This document shows, in pieces, positions 28,229 to 37,831 of a stretch of 64,000 nucleotides of DNA (position 1 is the stretch's first letter; every line of letters starts with the position of its first letter). The notes under the pieces were generated by a model, which was not told the origin of the DNA, ran no database searches, and was given only the letters and a program-made list of their open reading frames with translations. Both the position numbers and the translations under genes were made by a program. Origin of the DNA: Marinobacter azerbaijanicus. Its GTDB lineage: Bacteria; Pseudomonadota; Gammaproteobacteria; Pseudomonadales; Oleiphilaceae. Location of the stretch: the NCBI RefSeq assembly GCF_030250645.1, contig NZ_JASSVS010000001.1, forward strand, positions 310,001 to 374,000, written 5' to 3'.

Positions 28229-28372
28229 TGAACTACCCGCTCAGAGGGAATCAACACCATGCATGTACTCTCGTCTCGGGATAATGATGCCCCAATTGTA
28301 CAAACGGTTCTTTTGCTGTCACGTTACGCTCTCTACACAATGCGCGCCAGGCCCGCCCGGGATGATGGCACG

Positions 28373-29005
28373 CTAGCTGGCAGGGATCATGTTCCGCAGC
28401 GCCAGTCGGATCAGCTCCTGGCTCGACATACCATCCGCAGCGACCCTGCTAATGGCTTTTGACGCCTCCTGAGGTTTGTAACCCAGGGCAATTAGGGCTG
28501 CCTCCGCCTCTTCTGCCGGGTGGTGAACCGCTGCCGTTCCAGCCCCCGGCGCGCCGGCATTGACTGTCGTATTCGCCGACCCGGGCGTAAATTGTCCTTC
28601 AAGTTGCCCTATACGATCCGCCATTTCAATGAGGAGACGCTCGGCAGTCTTCTTGCCGACACCCGGGAGCTTCACCAATGCGCTTGCATCACGGGCTTCC
28701 ACACAGCGGATAAACTGGTTGGCGTCCAGTCCTGACAGGATTCCTGCGGCCAGTTTCGGGCCCACGCCGTTCACCTTGATCAGCAGACGGAACAGATCGC
28801 GGTCCAGGCGGGACGAGAAGCCATAGAGGCTCTGGGCATCTTCGCGAACCACAAAGTGGGTGTGGAGAACCAGCTCTTCACCGTTTTCAGGCAGGTTGAA
28901 AAAAGTGGTGTAGGGAATGTCGACTTCATAACCCAGCCCGGCGCATTCCACCAGTGCCTGGGCGGGGGTTTTCTCGATCAGGATACCTCGAATACGACCA
29001 ATCAA
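28373..29005 (-). CDS. ruvA: Holliday junction DNA-binding protein RuvA
   Basis: Junction-binding subunit of 210 residues. Domain I starts MIGRIRGILIEKTPAQAL; domain II holds two helix-hairpin-helix motifs (INGVGPKLA-like VNGVGPKLAAGIL and LPGVGKKTAERLL); a Gly, Ala and Pro-rich linker leads to domain III, which contacts RuvB (AEAALIALGYKPQEASKAI). It follows ruvC by 30 nt. Confidence 0.97.
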   Translation of the reverse strand: MIGRIRGILIEKTPAQALVECAGLGYEVDIPYTTFFNLPENGEELVLHTHFVVREDAQSLYGFSSRLDRDLFRLLIKVNGVGPKLAAGILSGLDANQFIRCVEARDASALVKLPGVGKKTAERLLIEMADRIGQLEGQFTPGSANTTVNAGAPGAGTAAVHHPAEEAEAALIALGYKPQEASKAISRVAADGMSSQELIRLALRNMIPAS

Positions 29006-29035
29006 CGGGTTTCTCCCTGGACTGCAATGAGCCTG

Positions 29036-29566
29036 TTATTGTCTTCGCACCCGGCCGCCACGCACCTTGCCGCCACCGTCGGAAGCCAGTTTCGCCACAC
29101 TCTGGCTCATGTGGGCGTGACAAAGCGCAATGCCGAGTGCGTCGGCGGCATCCGCCTGTGGTTTACGGGAAAGGGACAGCAGTACCTGAACCATGTGCGC
29201 CACCTGGGCCTTGTCGGCTCCCCCCTTGCCCACCACAGCCTGCTTGACCTGCCGGGCGGAATACTCGTGAACCTCCAGTCCGCTATTGGCAGCAGCCACG
29301 ATTGCCGCCCCCCTGGCCTGCCCCAGTTTCAGGGCGGAGTCCGGGTTACGCGCCATGAACACCTGCTCAATGGCAAATTCCCCCGGACGGTATTCCCCGA
29401 TCAGCGTTGCCAGACTGTGAAATATGGTTTGCAGGCGTTCCGCCATGGGTTTTTCGCCAACCCGGATACACCCGCTGTCAATGTACTCAATGAGCCGGCC
29501 TTCAGCACGGATAATGCCGTAACCAGTGATGCGGGAACCGGGGTCGACCCCCATGATTATCGACAC
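29036..29566 (-). CDS. ruvC: Crossover junction endodeoxyribonuclease RuvC
   Basis: Holliday-junction resolvase of 176 residues with an RNase H-like fold. The acidic catalytic residues are visible in [12 protein letters not shown] (Asp8), [15 protein letters not shown] (Glu) and the C-terminal [15 protein letters not shown] (two Asp). The basic tail [15 protein letters not shown] is longer than in E. coli. First of the ruvCAB-ybgC-tol run, 9 nt after yebC. Confidence 0.97.
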   Translation of the reverse strand: MSIIMGVDPGSRITGYGIIRAEGRLIEYIDSGCIRVGEKPMAERLQTIFHSLATLIGEYRPGEFAIEQVFMARNPDSALKLGQARGAAIVAAANSGLEVHEYSARQVKQAVVGKGGADKAQVAHMVQVLLSLSRKPQADAADALGIALCHAHMSQSVAKLASDGGGKVRGGRVRRQ

Positions 29567-29575
29567 ATAGCATCC

Positions 29576-30325
29576 TTATTGGTGGAGCGCCTCCATCACC
29601 TCGGCCGGAATATCGGCGTTGTGATAGACATTCTGCACGTCGTCCAGATCCTCGAGCATGTCAATCAGCCTGAGAATCGGCTCCGCACCTTCCTCGTCCA
29701 GCTCTACGGTCGTTGATGGCACCATGGTCACTTCGGCATTGTCCGGCACCAGCCCGGAATCCACCAGGGATTGCTTGACGTCAAGAAACTGATCCGGAGT
29801 GGTAACAATCTCGAACGAGCCATCGCTCAGGGTAGCCAGGTCCTCGGCCCCCGCAACCAGTGCGGCCTCCATCAGACGGTCCTCGTCCATCTCCGGACTG
29901 TAACTGATGATGCCCTGTTTGCTGAAAAGATACGCCACGGAACCGTCGGTGCCCAGGTTACCCCCCATCTTGTTGAAGGCATGGCGCACATCGGCAACCG
30001 TACGATTACGGTTGTCTGTCATAACTTCCACGAGAATGGCCACGCCACCAGGGCCATAACCCTCGTAGGTGAGCTCTTCGTAGTTACTGTCGTCACCATC
30101 ACCGGAGCCACGCTCAATGGCTCGCTCGATGGTATCTTTCTTCATATTGGCAGTGAGGGCTTTGTCGATAACACCCCGCAGCCGCGGATTGTCATCGGGA
30201 TTACCCCCGCCCTGGCGGGCCGCGACCGTCAACTCGCGGATAATCTTGGTGAAGATCTTGCCGCGCCTGGCATCCTGTGCCGCTTTACGGTGTTTGATGT
30301 TGGCCCATTTACTGTGTCCAGCCAT
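29576..30325 (-). CDS. yebC: YebC/PmpR family DNA-binding/translation-associated protein
   Basis: Conserved cytoplasmic protein of 249 residues. The ATG at 30325 begins the family N-terminus [18 protein letters not shown] and has GGAG 6 nt upstream; the longer frame adds 11 unrelated residues. Also seen: the basic [52 protein letters not shown]. Members were first described as transcription regulators (PmpR) and more recently as factors acting on stalled ribosomes. Placed between aspS and ruvC, a common order. Confidence 0.95.
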   Translation of the reverse strand: MAGHSKWANIKHRKAAQDARRGKIFTKIIRELTVAARQGGGNPDDNPRLRGVIDKALTANMKKDTIERAIERGSGDGDDSNYEELTYEGYGPGGVAILVEVMTDNRNRTVADVRHAFNKMGGNLGTDGSVAYLFSKQGIISYSPEMDEDRLMEAALVAGAEDLATLSDGSFEIVTTPDQFLDVKQSLVDSGLVPDNAEVTMVPSTTVELDEEGAEPILRLIDMLEDLDDVQNVYHNADIPAEVMEALHQ

Positions 30326-30376
30326 GATCAACTCCGTCCAGTGACGGAGCACACACAAGTGTGCTCCTGATTCGCG

Positions 30377-32182
30377 TTACTGATTCTCTGACGTATTTTC
30401 TTTGTCTTCGCCAGCCTTGGCGACCGGCTTGCGACGACGGATATGCAGCTCCCGCAGCTGCTTATCGTCCACTTCGCCAGGCGCCTGGGTCATCAGACAG
30501 GTGGCGCTCTGGGTTTTCGGGAAGGCGATCACGTCGCGAATGGAGCTGGCGCCGGTCATCAGCATGATCAGGCGATCCAGTCCAAAGGCCAGGCCACCAT
30601 GGGGAGGACAACCATACTTGAGCGCATCCAGCAGGAACCCGAACTTGGCACGTGCCTCTTCGTGGCCGATACCCAGGGTGCGGAATACACTCTCCTGCAT
30701 CTTTTCGTCGTGGATACGAATGGAGCCACCACCCAGCTCGGTGCCGTTCAGCACCATGTCGTAGGCGCGAGACAATGCGGTTGCCGGCGAAGCTTCCAGT
30801 TCGGCGGCTGAACAGGATGGAGCTGTAAACGGATGGTGTATTGCAGTCAGGCCGCCGTCCGCTGTTTCCTCGAACATCGGGAAATCCACGACCCACAGCG
30901 GCGCCCACTCGGAAGTCAGCATATTCAGGTCATGGCCGACCTTGATGCGCAGCGCACCCAGCGCCTCGTTGACAACGTTGGTCTTGTCTGCACCGAAGAA
31001 CACGATATCGCCATCTTCTGCACCGGCACGTTCAATAACTGCCAGCGCAATGTCATCTCCAAGGAACTTGATGATCGGCGACTGAAGACCTTCCACACCC
31101 TTCGACAGGTCATTGACCTTGATGTAAGCCAGGCCCTTGGCACCATAGATACCCACGTATTTTGTGTAGTCATCGATCTGCTTGCGGGTCAGCTCGCCGC
31201 CCCTGGGAACACGCAGGGCAGCCACACGGCCCTTGGGGTCGTTGGCGGGACCGGCAAATACCTTGAAATCCACCCCGGCAACCAGATCACCTACATCCAC
31301 CAGTTCGAGCGGGATCCGCAAGTCCGGCTTGTCACTGCCGTAACGCTGCATGGCCTCCGAATAAGGCATGCGAGGGAACTTGGGCAGATTCACTTCCAGT
31401 ACATCCCGGAACAGTGAACGAATCATGTCTTCGTTCAGCGTCATCAGCGTTTCCTCGTCAATGAACGAGGCTTCCACGTCAACCTGGGTAAACTCCGGCT
31501 GACGATCAGCACGCAGATCCTCATCGCGGAAACACTTGGCAATCTGGTAATACCGGTCAACACCGGACACCATCAGCAACTGTTTGAACAACTGCGGCGA
31601 CTGGGGCAGCGCGAAGAAGGAACCTTCGTGGGTCCGGCTGGGAACCAGATAGTCACGGGCACCCTCCGGTGTTGCTCGGGTCAGGATCGGGGTTTCCACG
31701 TCCATGAAGCCGTTGCTGTCCAGGAAGTTACGGATATAGCTGGTAACCCTGGAACGGAAACGCAGGCGGTTCAGCATTTCCGGGCGACGCAGGTCCACAA
31801 AACGGTACTTCAGGCGAACATCTTCGCCCACATCCACATGCTCATCCAGCGGGAACGGAGGCGTGGCTGCAGCGTTCAGAATGTTCAGCTGCTTGCCCAG
31901 AAGCTCCACCTGCCCGGTGGACATGTTGGCGTTCTCGGTACCGGCAGGACGACGGCGCACCCGGCCTGTCACCTGGATAACGAATTCACTGCGGACTTTC
32001 TCCGCCAGATTGAAGCTCTCGGGAGTATCCGGGTCGAATACCACCTGGGAAATGCCATCCCGGTCACGGAGGTCCAGAAAGATCACTCCGCCGTGGTCGC
32101 GGCGACGGTGAACCCAACCGCAAAGTGTGACTTCCTGATCGATGTGAGATTCGTTGATTCCACCGCAATAATGACTGCGCAT
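30377..32182 (-). CDS. aspS: Aspartyl-tRNA synthetase
   Basis: Class II synthetase of 601 residues, the bacterial form. N-terminal OB-fold anticodon-binding domain ([19 protein letters not shown]), then motif 1, motif 2 ([19 protein letters not shown]), the inserted GAD domain (about 290-420) and motif 3 ([13 protein letters not shown]). [10 protein letters not shown] and PRMPYSEAM are further landmarks. Whether it charges tRNA-Asn as well depends on the presence of asnS elsewhere. First gene of aspS-yebC-ruvCAB-ybgC-tol; the 5-prime region holds the inverted repeat at 32239. Confidence 0.98.
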   Translation of the reverse strand: MRSHYCGGINESHIDQEVTLCGWVHRRRDHGGVIFLDLRDRDGISQVVFDPDTPESFNLAEKVRSEFVIQVTGRVRRRPAGTENANMSTGQVELLGKQLNILNAAATPPFPLDEHVDVGEDVRLKYRFVDLRRPEMLNRLRFRSRVTSYIRNFLDSNGFMDVETPILTRATPEGARDYLVPSRTHEGSFFALPQSPQLFKQLLMVSGVDRYYQIAKCFRDEDLRADRQPEFTQVDVEASFIDEETLMTLNEDMIRSLFRDVLEVNLPKFPRMPYSEAMQRYGSDKPDLRIPLELVDVGDLVAGVDFKVFAGPANDPKGRVAALRVPRGGELTRKQIDDYTKYVGIYGAKGLAYIKVNDLSKGVEGLQSPIIKFLGDDIALAVIERAGAEDGDIVFFGADKTNVVNEALGALRIKVGHDLNMLTSEWAPLWVVDFPMFEETADGGLTAIHHPFTAPSCSAAELEASPATALSRAYDMVLNGTELGGGSIRIHDEKMQESVFRTLGIGHEEARAKFGFLLDALKYGCPPHGGLAFGLDRLIMLMTGASSIRDVIAFPKTQSATCLMTQAPGEVDDKQLRELHIRRRKPVAKAGEDKENTSENQ

Positions 32183-32238
32183 ACCGGTTCCCGTTGTGTG
32201 TAATGTGTGCTGACGTATTCGTTTGACTCAAAGTTCTG

Positions 32239-32351
32239 GGCAAACAGGTGGAGATGGCCTTCCGAAACCGTGCGGAGCCATGGATGGCGGAGCCGAGCGT
32301 ACACGGACGTATTTACAGCGTGTTTCGGAAGGCCATCTCCACCTGCTTGCC
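32239..32351. repeat. Long inverted repeat with 53-nt loop, intergenic repeat-element-like
   Basis: Arms at 32239-32268 and 32322-32351 are inverted copies of each other, 29 of 30 positions matching; the inner 24 bp (starting CAGGTGGAGATGGCC) are perfect. The loop, 53 nt, contains its own short palindrome CCATGGATGG and a GGAGCCGAGCGTACACGGAC stretch. It lies in the 328-nt gap between divergent aspS and the fabR-type gene, where no other gene is visible. The loop resembles intergenic repeats I recall from marine gammaproteobacteria, but copy number cannot be tested here. As RNA it would fold into a very stable hairpin in either direction. Confidence 0.9.
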
Positions 32352-32510
32352 TGCACCAAGTCCTGATCGCGAAAATTAACTGGCGACCTTACTGGAAAAG
32401 CGGCCCATTATAAACACAATAGACGTGAAAATCAGGCTTCCGTCACCGTGGGTGACGGTAAATCCATTGGCCGCTAAACTAGGCCGCTTTACCAGCCCTT
32501 GGAGTCGCCC

Positions 32511-33134
32511 GTGTCAGCCAGAGCCGAACAGAAACTTCGCACTCGCCGCGCCCTTATGGATGCCGCCCTCGCCCAGCTGAGTGCGGACCGTGGCTTTGGC
32601 AGTTTGAGCCTGCGGGAAGTGGCACGCGAGGCCGGCATAGCGCCTACCTCCTTCTACCGTCACTTTGCCGAACTGGACGAACTCGGGCTGGCACTGGTGG
32701 ATGAAGGCGGCGTGGCCCTGCGCCAACTGATGCGTCAGGCGCGCAAACGGATCGCAAGGGATGGCAGCGCCATCAGCACGTCGGTTGACACATTCATGGA
32801 ATACCTGGGCAACAACTCCAACCTGTTCCGCCTTATGCTCAGGGAAAGTACTGGCGTGTCGAAATCCTTCCGCACCGCCATCAAGGCTGAAATCGATCAT
32901 TTCGTGACCGAGCTGGCAGCAGACCTGGCGCGAATTGCAGAGGAACAGAAAAAGCCGCTGTCTGACCCGAAACTGGTAGCCGAGGCCATGGTCACCCTGG
33001 TATTCAACCAGGGCGCCGAGGCCCTCGATGCCACCCCCAAGGAACGGGACGAGCTCAAGGTGAAGCTAAAAACCGAACTCAGAATGGTCCTCGTAGGCTC
33101 AAGAACCCTCAGCAGGCACTCGGTGGGGAAGTAA
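32511..33134 (+). CDS. fabR: TetR-family repressor, FabR-like
   Basis: DNA-binding regulator of 207 residues. The GTG at 32511 has GGAG 6 nt upstream and starts MSARAEQKLRTRRALMDAAL; a TTG 4 codons earlier is less likely. The helix-turn-helix LREVAREAGIAPTSFYRHF and the following DELGLALVDEGG, LRQLMRQARKRIA and STFMEYLGNNSNLFRLMLRE match FabR closely, as I recall the E. coli sequence. FabR senses the unsaturated to saturated acyl pool and represses fabA/fabB-type genes. Effector and targets here are inferred. A strong terminator follows. Confidence 0.85.
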   Translation: MSARAEQKLRTRRALMDAALAQLSADRGFGSLSLREVAREAGIAPTSFYRHFAELDELGLALVDEGGVALRQLMRQARKRIARDGSAISTSVDTFMEYLGNNSNLFRLMLRESTGVSKSFRTAIKAEIDHFVTELAADLARIAEEQKKPLSDPKLVAEAMVTLVFNQGAEALDATPKERDELKVKLKTELRMVLVGSRTLSRHSVGK

Positions 33135-33256
33135 CCCACCGCCCCCACGCGTCGGATGACAAATATTTGGAACCTTACGGATCCAAAAACCGTCAATGAC
33201 GTGGGATAGAGCCTATCCTCCATTGTTGTTTCGTCGCCTGATCACGGCGACTTTCT

Positions 33257-33281
33257 GCCCGCCAGCCGGCGGGCTTTTTTT
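33257..33281 (+). terminator. Intrinsic terminator after the fabR-type gene
   Basis: A perfect 7-bp GC stem, GCCCGCC/GGCGGGC, with loop AGCC, followed by seven T residues (33275-33281). It ends 2 nt before the stop codon of the opposing HIT gene. Confidence 0.93.
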
Positions 33282-33282
33282 G

Positions 33283-33717
33283 TCAGGCCTGATTCAGGCT
33301 GTCAACAAGTGGAGCCAGCCGGCGTTCAAGTTCAGCCAGCTCGGCATCCCCATAGGGTTTGGGAGGTAACTTACCCCAGACCGGCCCGGGCCATGCCGGA
33401 TCACCGTCAAAACGCACAATGTGATGCAGGTGAAGCTGCGGCACCATATTGCCCAATGCCGCCACATTCAGCTTGTCACCGCCATATAACTCCATCATGC
33501 CCTTCCCGAGCACGGAAGACTCCGCCAGCAACTGCTGTTGCTGTTCCTGAGTCAGCTGATAGATCTCACGGACATCCGCAACACGGGGCACCAATAGAAC
33601 CCAGGGCCAGTTGCTGTCGTTCATCAGCCGGATCTCACACAATCCGCTCTGCCCCAGGCTGATCGTATCTGCCTCGAGGCGCTCATGTAGCACAAATGGT
33701 TGCTCAGCCCCACTCAT
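33283..33717 (-). CDS. HIT-domain protein (diadenosine polyphosphate hydrolase-like)
   Basis: Small cytoplasmic nucleotide-binding protein of 144 residues. The ATG at 33717 has GGAG 6 nt upstream. The histidine-triad region reads GNMVPQLHLHHIVRFDGDPA, so the first position of the canonical H-x-H-x-H run is Gln, a variation known in some HIT branches. NWPWVLLVPRVADVREIYQL is the N-terminal sheet. It lies 1 nt after the ugd stop on the same strand, so the two are translationally coupled. Hydrolysis of dinucleoside polyphosphates is the family inference; the physiological substrate is unknown. Confidence 0.85.
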   Translation of the reverse strand: MSGAEQPFVLHERLEADTISLGQSGLCEIRLMNDSNWPWVLLVPRVADVREIYQLTQEQQQQLLAESSVLGKGMMELYGGDKLNVAALGNMVPQLHLHHIVRFDGDPAWPGPVWGKLPPKPYGDAELAELERRLAPLVDSLNQA

Positions 33718-33718
33718 A

Positions 33719-35062
33719 TCAGGCTCCGTGGAACTGATTCCGGCCGCGGCCAATGGCGTAATAGATCATGCCGTGGCGCTCCAGCATTTCAGGCTCGTAC
33801 AGGTTACGGCCGTCGAACACAGCGGGCTCTTTGAGAGCCGCCGCGATTGCCTCAAAGTCCGGCGAACGGAACTCCTTCCATTCGGTACAGATCGCCAGCA
33901 CATCGGCGCCTTTCAGTGCCTGCTCCTTGGTGCCGCAAAGGGTCAGGCCGGGCTGGTCACCGAAGATGCGCTGGGTCTCTTCCATGGCTTCAGGGTCAAA
34001 GGCCTGAACACTGGCTCCGGCGTTCCAGAGGTCCTGCATCAGGGTACGGGAGGCAGCTTCACGCATGTCATCGGTATTGGGTTTGAAGGCCAGGCCCCAA
34101 AGGGCAATCACCTTGCCTCTCAGATCACTGTTGAAATAGTGGCTGATCTTGTCGAACAGCACATGTTTCTGAGCACTGTTCACGGCTTCAACCGCGTTCA
34201 GCAGCCTGGAGTCGTAGTCACAGTCCCTGGCTGTACGGGCCAGTGCCTGAACGTCCTTGGGAAAACAGGAACCACCGTATCCGCAGCCGGGGTAAATGAA
34301 GTGATAGCCAATGCGGGGGTCGGAGCCAATACCCCGGCGAACGTTTTCGATATCCGCACCCAGCCGTTCCGCCAGGTTGGCAATCTCGTTCATGAAGCTG
34401 ATCTTTGTTGCGAGCATGGAGTTGGCTGCGTACTTGGTCAGCTCTGCCGAACGGATATCCATGAAGATCATGCGGTCGTGGCTGCGGTTGAACGGGTAAT
34501 AGACCTCGTGCAGGAGCTCCATGGCACGTTCGCTGTCGGTACCCACGATAATGCGGTCCGGCTTCATGAAGTCGTTGATGGCCGCGCCTTCTTTCAGGAA
34601 TTCAGGGTTGGAGACCACATCGAATTCCAGCTCCAACCCGCGCTTGTCGAGTTGCGAACGCACTGCATCCCTGACTTTGTCTCCGGTACCAACAGGCACG
34701 GTGGATTTATCCACGACCACCTTGTAATCGTCCATATACTGGCCGATGGATTTGGCCACCGCAGTCACGTACTGGAGATCAGCGGACCCGTCTTCATCCG
34801 GTGGCGTACCCACCGCAATGAATTGCAGAACGCCGTGGGCAACGGCTTCTTCGGTATCCGTGGTAAATGCCAGGCGGCCGGCTTCCACGGTATGCCTGAC
34901 GATGGACTCGAGCCCCGGTTCGTAGATAGGAATCTGTCCGTTCTTGAGCTTCTCGATCTTGGCCTGATCCACGTCCATACAAAGAACATGATGGCCTACA
35001 TCTGCCAGGCAGGCTCCGGTAACAAGCCCCACGTAACCGGTACCAAAAATCGTAATTTTCAT
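33719..35062 (-). CDS. ugd: UDP-glucose 6-dehydrogenase
   Basis: NAD-dependent enzyme of 447 residues that oxidises UDP-glucose to UDP-glucuronate. Seen: [20 protein letters not shown] (Rossmann), [31 protein letters not shown], the tetrad [20 protein letters not shown] with the catalytic lysine, the nucleophilic cysteine in YGGSCFPKD, and the C-terminal [17 protein letters not shown]-glucuronate is the substrate needed by the decarboxylase at 1824 and the 4-epimerase at 12594. It follows galE by 53 nt. Confidence 0.97.
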   Translation of the reverse strand: MKITIFGTGYVGLVTGACLADVGHHVLCMDVDQAKIEKLKNGQIPIYEPGLESIVRHTVEAGRLAFTTDTEEAVAHGVLQFIAVGTPPDEDGSADLQYVTAVAKSIGQYMDDYKVVVDKSTVPVGTGDKVRDAVRSQLDKRGLELEFDVVSNPEFLKEGAAINDFMKPDRIIVGTDSERAMELLHEVYYPFNRSHDRMIFMDIRSAELTKYAANSMLATKISFMNEIANLAERLGADIENVRRGIGSDPRIGYHFIYPGCGYGGSCFPKDVQALARTARDCDYDSRLLNAVEAVNSAQKHVLFDKISHYFNSDLRGKVIALWGLAFKPNTDDMREAASRTLMQDLWNAGASVQAFDPEAMEETQRIFGDQPGLTLCGTKEQALKGADVLAICTEWKEFRSPDFEAIAAALKEPAVFDGRNLYEPEMLERHGMIYYAIGRGRNQFHGA

Positions 35063-35115
35063 CCGTTAGAACCCTGATGTCTGAAATGTGTATTGTGCGT
35101 CAGAAAACGGCCGTA

Positions 35116-36099
35116 TCAGCCCTGTTTTTCGTGCCAGATCTTTTCCCACGCCAGCGCCGTGCCGACGATGGTATTCAGGTCGTCGTAATCCGGCTGCCAG
35201 CCAAGTACCTGTTTGATTCGCGAATTATCGGCCATCAGCGCGGCAGGGTCCCCTGCCCTGCGGCCGGTTTCCTGCACCGGGAAGTCGTTGCCTGATTTGC
35301 GTTTGACCACGTCAATCACTTCACGCACGGTAAATCCGCGGCCATAGCCGCAATTCAGAACCCGCGACTCGCCACCACCTGCCATGTAGTCCAGCGCCAT
35401 GACATGGGCCTTGGCCAGATCTTCCACGTGGATATAATCGCGGATGCAGGTACCGTCACGGGTGTCGTAGTCGGTGCCGAAGACGCTCATGCCGTCACGC
35501 TTTCCGGTGACACACTCACACGCCACCTTGATCAGATGGGTAGCCTCAGGCGTTGCCTGTCCCAGCAAACCCTCCGGATTAGCGCCGGCCACGTTAAAGT
35601 AGCGCAGAATAACGTAATTCAGAGACGATGCGGCCGCCAGATCCATGATCATCCGCTCACTCATCATTTTGGATGCGCCATAGGGGTTGATTGGCGCCAG
35701 GGGGAGGTCTTCGGTCAGCACGGTTTCTTCGGGCATGCCGTAGACTGCCGCAGTTGACGAAAACACCATGTACGGAACCTGGTACTGCTCGACGGCTTTG
35801 AGCAGGTTAAGCGTGTTGCGGGTGTTGTTGCTGTAATACTTGAGGGGGTTTTCAACCGACTCCGGCACCACAATATTAGCCGCAAAATGCAGGACGGCTT
35901 CGAATTGATGACGGCTGAACAGGTCCGCGATGGCCTGCTCGTCGGCAAGGTCGCCTACAACCAGTTCTCCGCAGGTGACGGCCCAGCGATAGCCGGTGGA
36001 GAGGTTATCAAAAACAACGATGTCGTGCCCGGCCTCGCCCAATTGCCTGACTACGTGACTGCCTATATAGCCGGCTCCGCCGGTTACCAGAACTTTCAT
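35116..36099 (-). CDS. galE: UDP-glucose 4-epimerase
   Basis: Extended SDR of 327 residues, interconverting UDP-glucose and UDP-galactose. NAD motif VTGGAGYIGSHVVRQL; the early aspartate of VFDNLSTGY; FSSTAAVYG; the catalytic YxxxK in NPYGASKMMSE; RYFNVAGANPEG; RDYIHVEDLAKAHV. It supplies sugar nucleotides for surface glycans together with ugd. The gene starts 9 nt after tadA on the same strand, so it is likely cotranscribed with a tRNA-editing gene. Confidence 0.95.
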   Translation of the reverse strand: MKVLVTGGAGYIGSHVVRQLGEAGHDIVVFDNLSTGYRWAVTCGELVVGDLADEQAIADLFSRHQFEAVLHFAANIVVPESVENPLKYYSNNTRNTLNLLKAVEQYQVPYMVFSSTAAVYGMPEETVLTEDLPLAPINPYGASKMMSERMIMDLAAASSLNYVILRYFNVAGANPEGLLGQATPEATHLIKVACECVTGKRDGMSVFGTDYDTRDGTCIRDYIHVEDLAKAHVMALDYMAGGGESRVLNCGYGRGFTVREVIDVVKRKSGNDFPVQETGRRAGDPAALMADNSRIKQVLGWQPDYDDLNTIVGTALAWEKIWHEKQG

Positions 36100-36108
36100 G
36101 ATCGGTAC

Positions 36109-36946
<838 letters not shown>

Positions 36947-37741
36947 ATGAAGCATACACTTATCGTTGCCATTCTGGCCACGGCGAGCTTCACAATGTCC
37001 AGCTGCAGAACAATGGAAACTGTTTCCAAGGAGGACATCGGAACTGTGGCCGGCGCCATTGGTGGCGCCTGGGTTGGACATAGAGTCGGGGGCGACAACA
37101 AGACACTGGCAACAGCTGTTGGTGCTGCCGGGGGAGCCCTTATTGGCAGGACCATTGGTCGAATGCTTGATGAGCGTGACCGGCAACGCCTGTCGGCTTC
37201 AACCCATGAAACCATTCGCACCGGCCAGCCCCGCAGCTGGCACAACCCCGAAACCGGTGTAAGCGCGAAGACTTCTGTCAAACAGACGACAACCCAACAG
37301 GAGCAAACTCAGGTCAGAGTGCTCAAGGGTAAGGTCAAGGAAGTGCCACCCCTGGAGTTTATTGGTGAGGAATACAGCCCGGGAGGCAATGTCAATGTGC
37401 GCGGCGGACCGGGCACAGATTATGTTGTTGTCGACACGCTTCGGGCTGGAGAACACATCAATGTCGTGGGCAAGGTCAAAGACAAGCCCTGGTACATGGT
37501 ATCCCGGGGGGGCGTCGGTAGCGGCTTTGTCTATTCAACATTATTGACGTCCGTGCCGGAAGAAAACCGGACTGGCGACGCAAATCAAGACCCTGTTCCG
37601 GAATCTCAAGTCCAGCGTGCAGCGGTGAGCGCCACTCGGGATTGCCGCGTGGTTACTCAGGAAGTAACACTGGATAACGGTAAAACAACCGCTGAGGAGG
37701 TTACCGCCTGCCGTGGTCCCGACGGCTGGGAAATCGTGTAA
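36947..37741 (+). CDS. Envelope lipoprotein with glycine zipper and SH3b domain
   Basis: Exported protein of 264 residues. The ATG at 36947 begins a signal peptide (MKHTLIVAILATASFTMSSC) whose cysteine fits a lipobox; the frame is open upstream but lacks a signal. Residues about 30-80 are a glycine zipper (GTVAGAIGGAWVGHRVGG, GAAGGALIGRTIGRML), as in the 17-kDa surface antigen group, likely inserted in or lying on the outer membrane. Residues about 145-205 are a bacterial SH3 domain (NVNVRGGPGTDYVVVDTL, GSGFVYSTLL). The C-terminus repeats the 17-kDa antigen end with two cysteines (RDCRVVTQEV, TACRGPDGWEIV). It precedes the giant AAA+ gene by 90 nt on the same strand and may be its envelope partner. 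Confidence 0.82.
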   Translation: MKHTLIVAILATASFTMSSCRTMETVSKEDIGTVAGAIGGAWVGHRVGGDNKTLATAVGAAGGALIGRTIGRMLDERDRQRLSASTHETIRTGQPRSWHNPETGVSAKTSVKQTTTQQEQTQVRVLKGKVKEVPPLEFIGEEYSPGGNVNVRGGPGTDYVVVDTLRAGEHINVVGKVKDKPWYMVSRGGVGSGFVYSTLLTSVPEENRTGDANQDPVPESQVQRAAVSATRDCRVVTQEVTLDNGKTTAEEVTACRGPDGWEIV

Positions 37742-37831
37742 CGCCCCAAAAACTGAAGGCAGGGAGCTTGCCTCAAAGACCTGCTGCCCCGCCCTGTTGT
37801 CTGTCGCAAACCGTTCCGGGGGGACCTGTCA

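Noticed and set aside
33611..35077. A 488-codon open frame on the plus strand opposite ugd
   Set aside because: It is antisense to the well-supported ugd gene, reads as no recognisable protein, and its length follows from the codon use of ugd.
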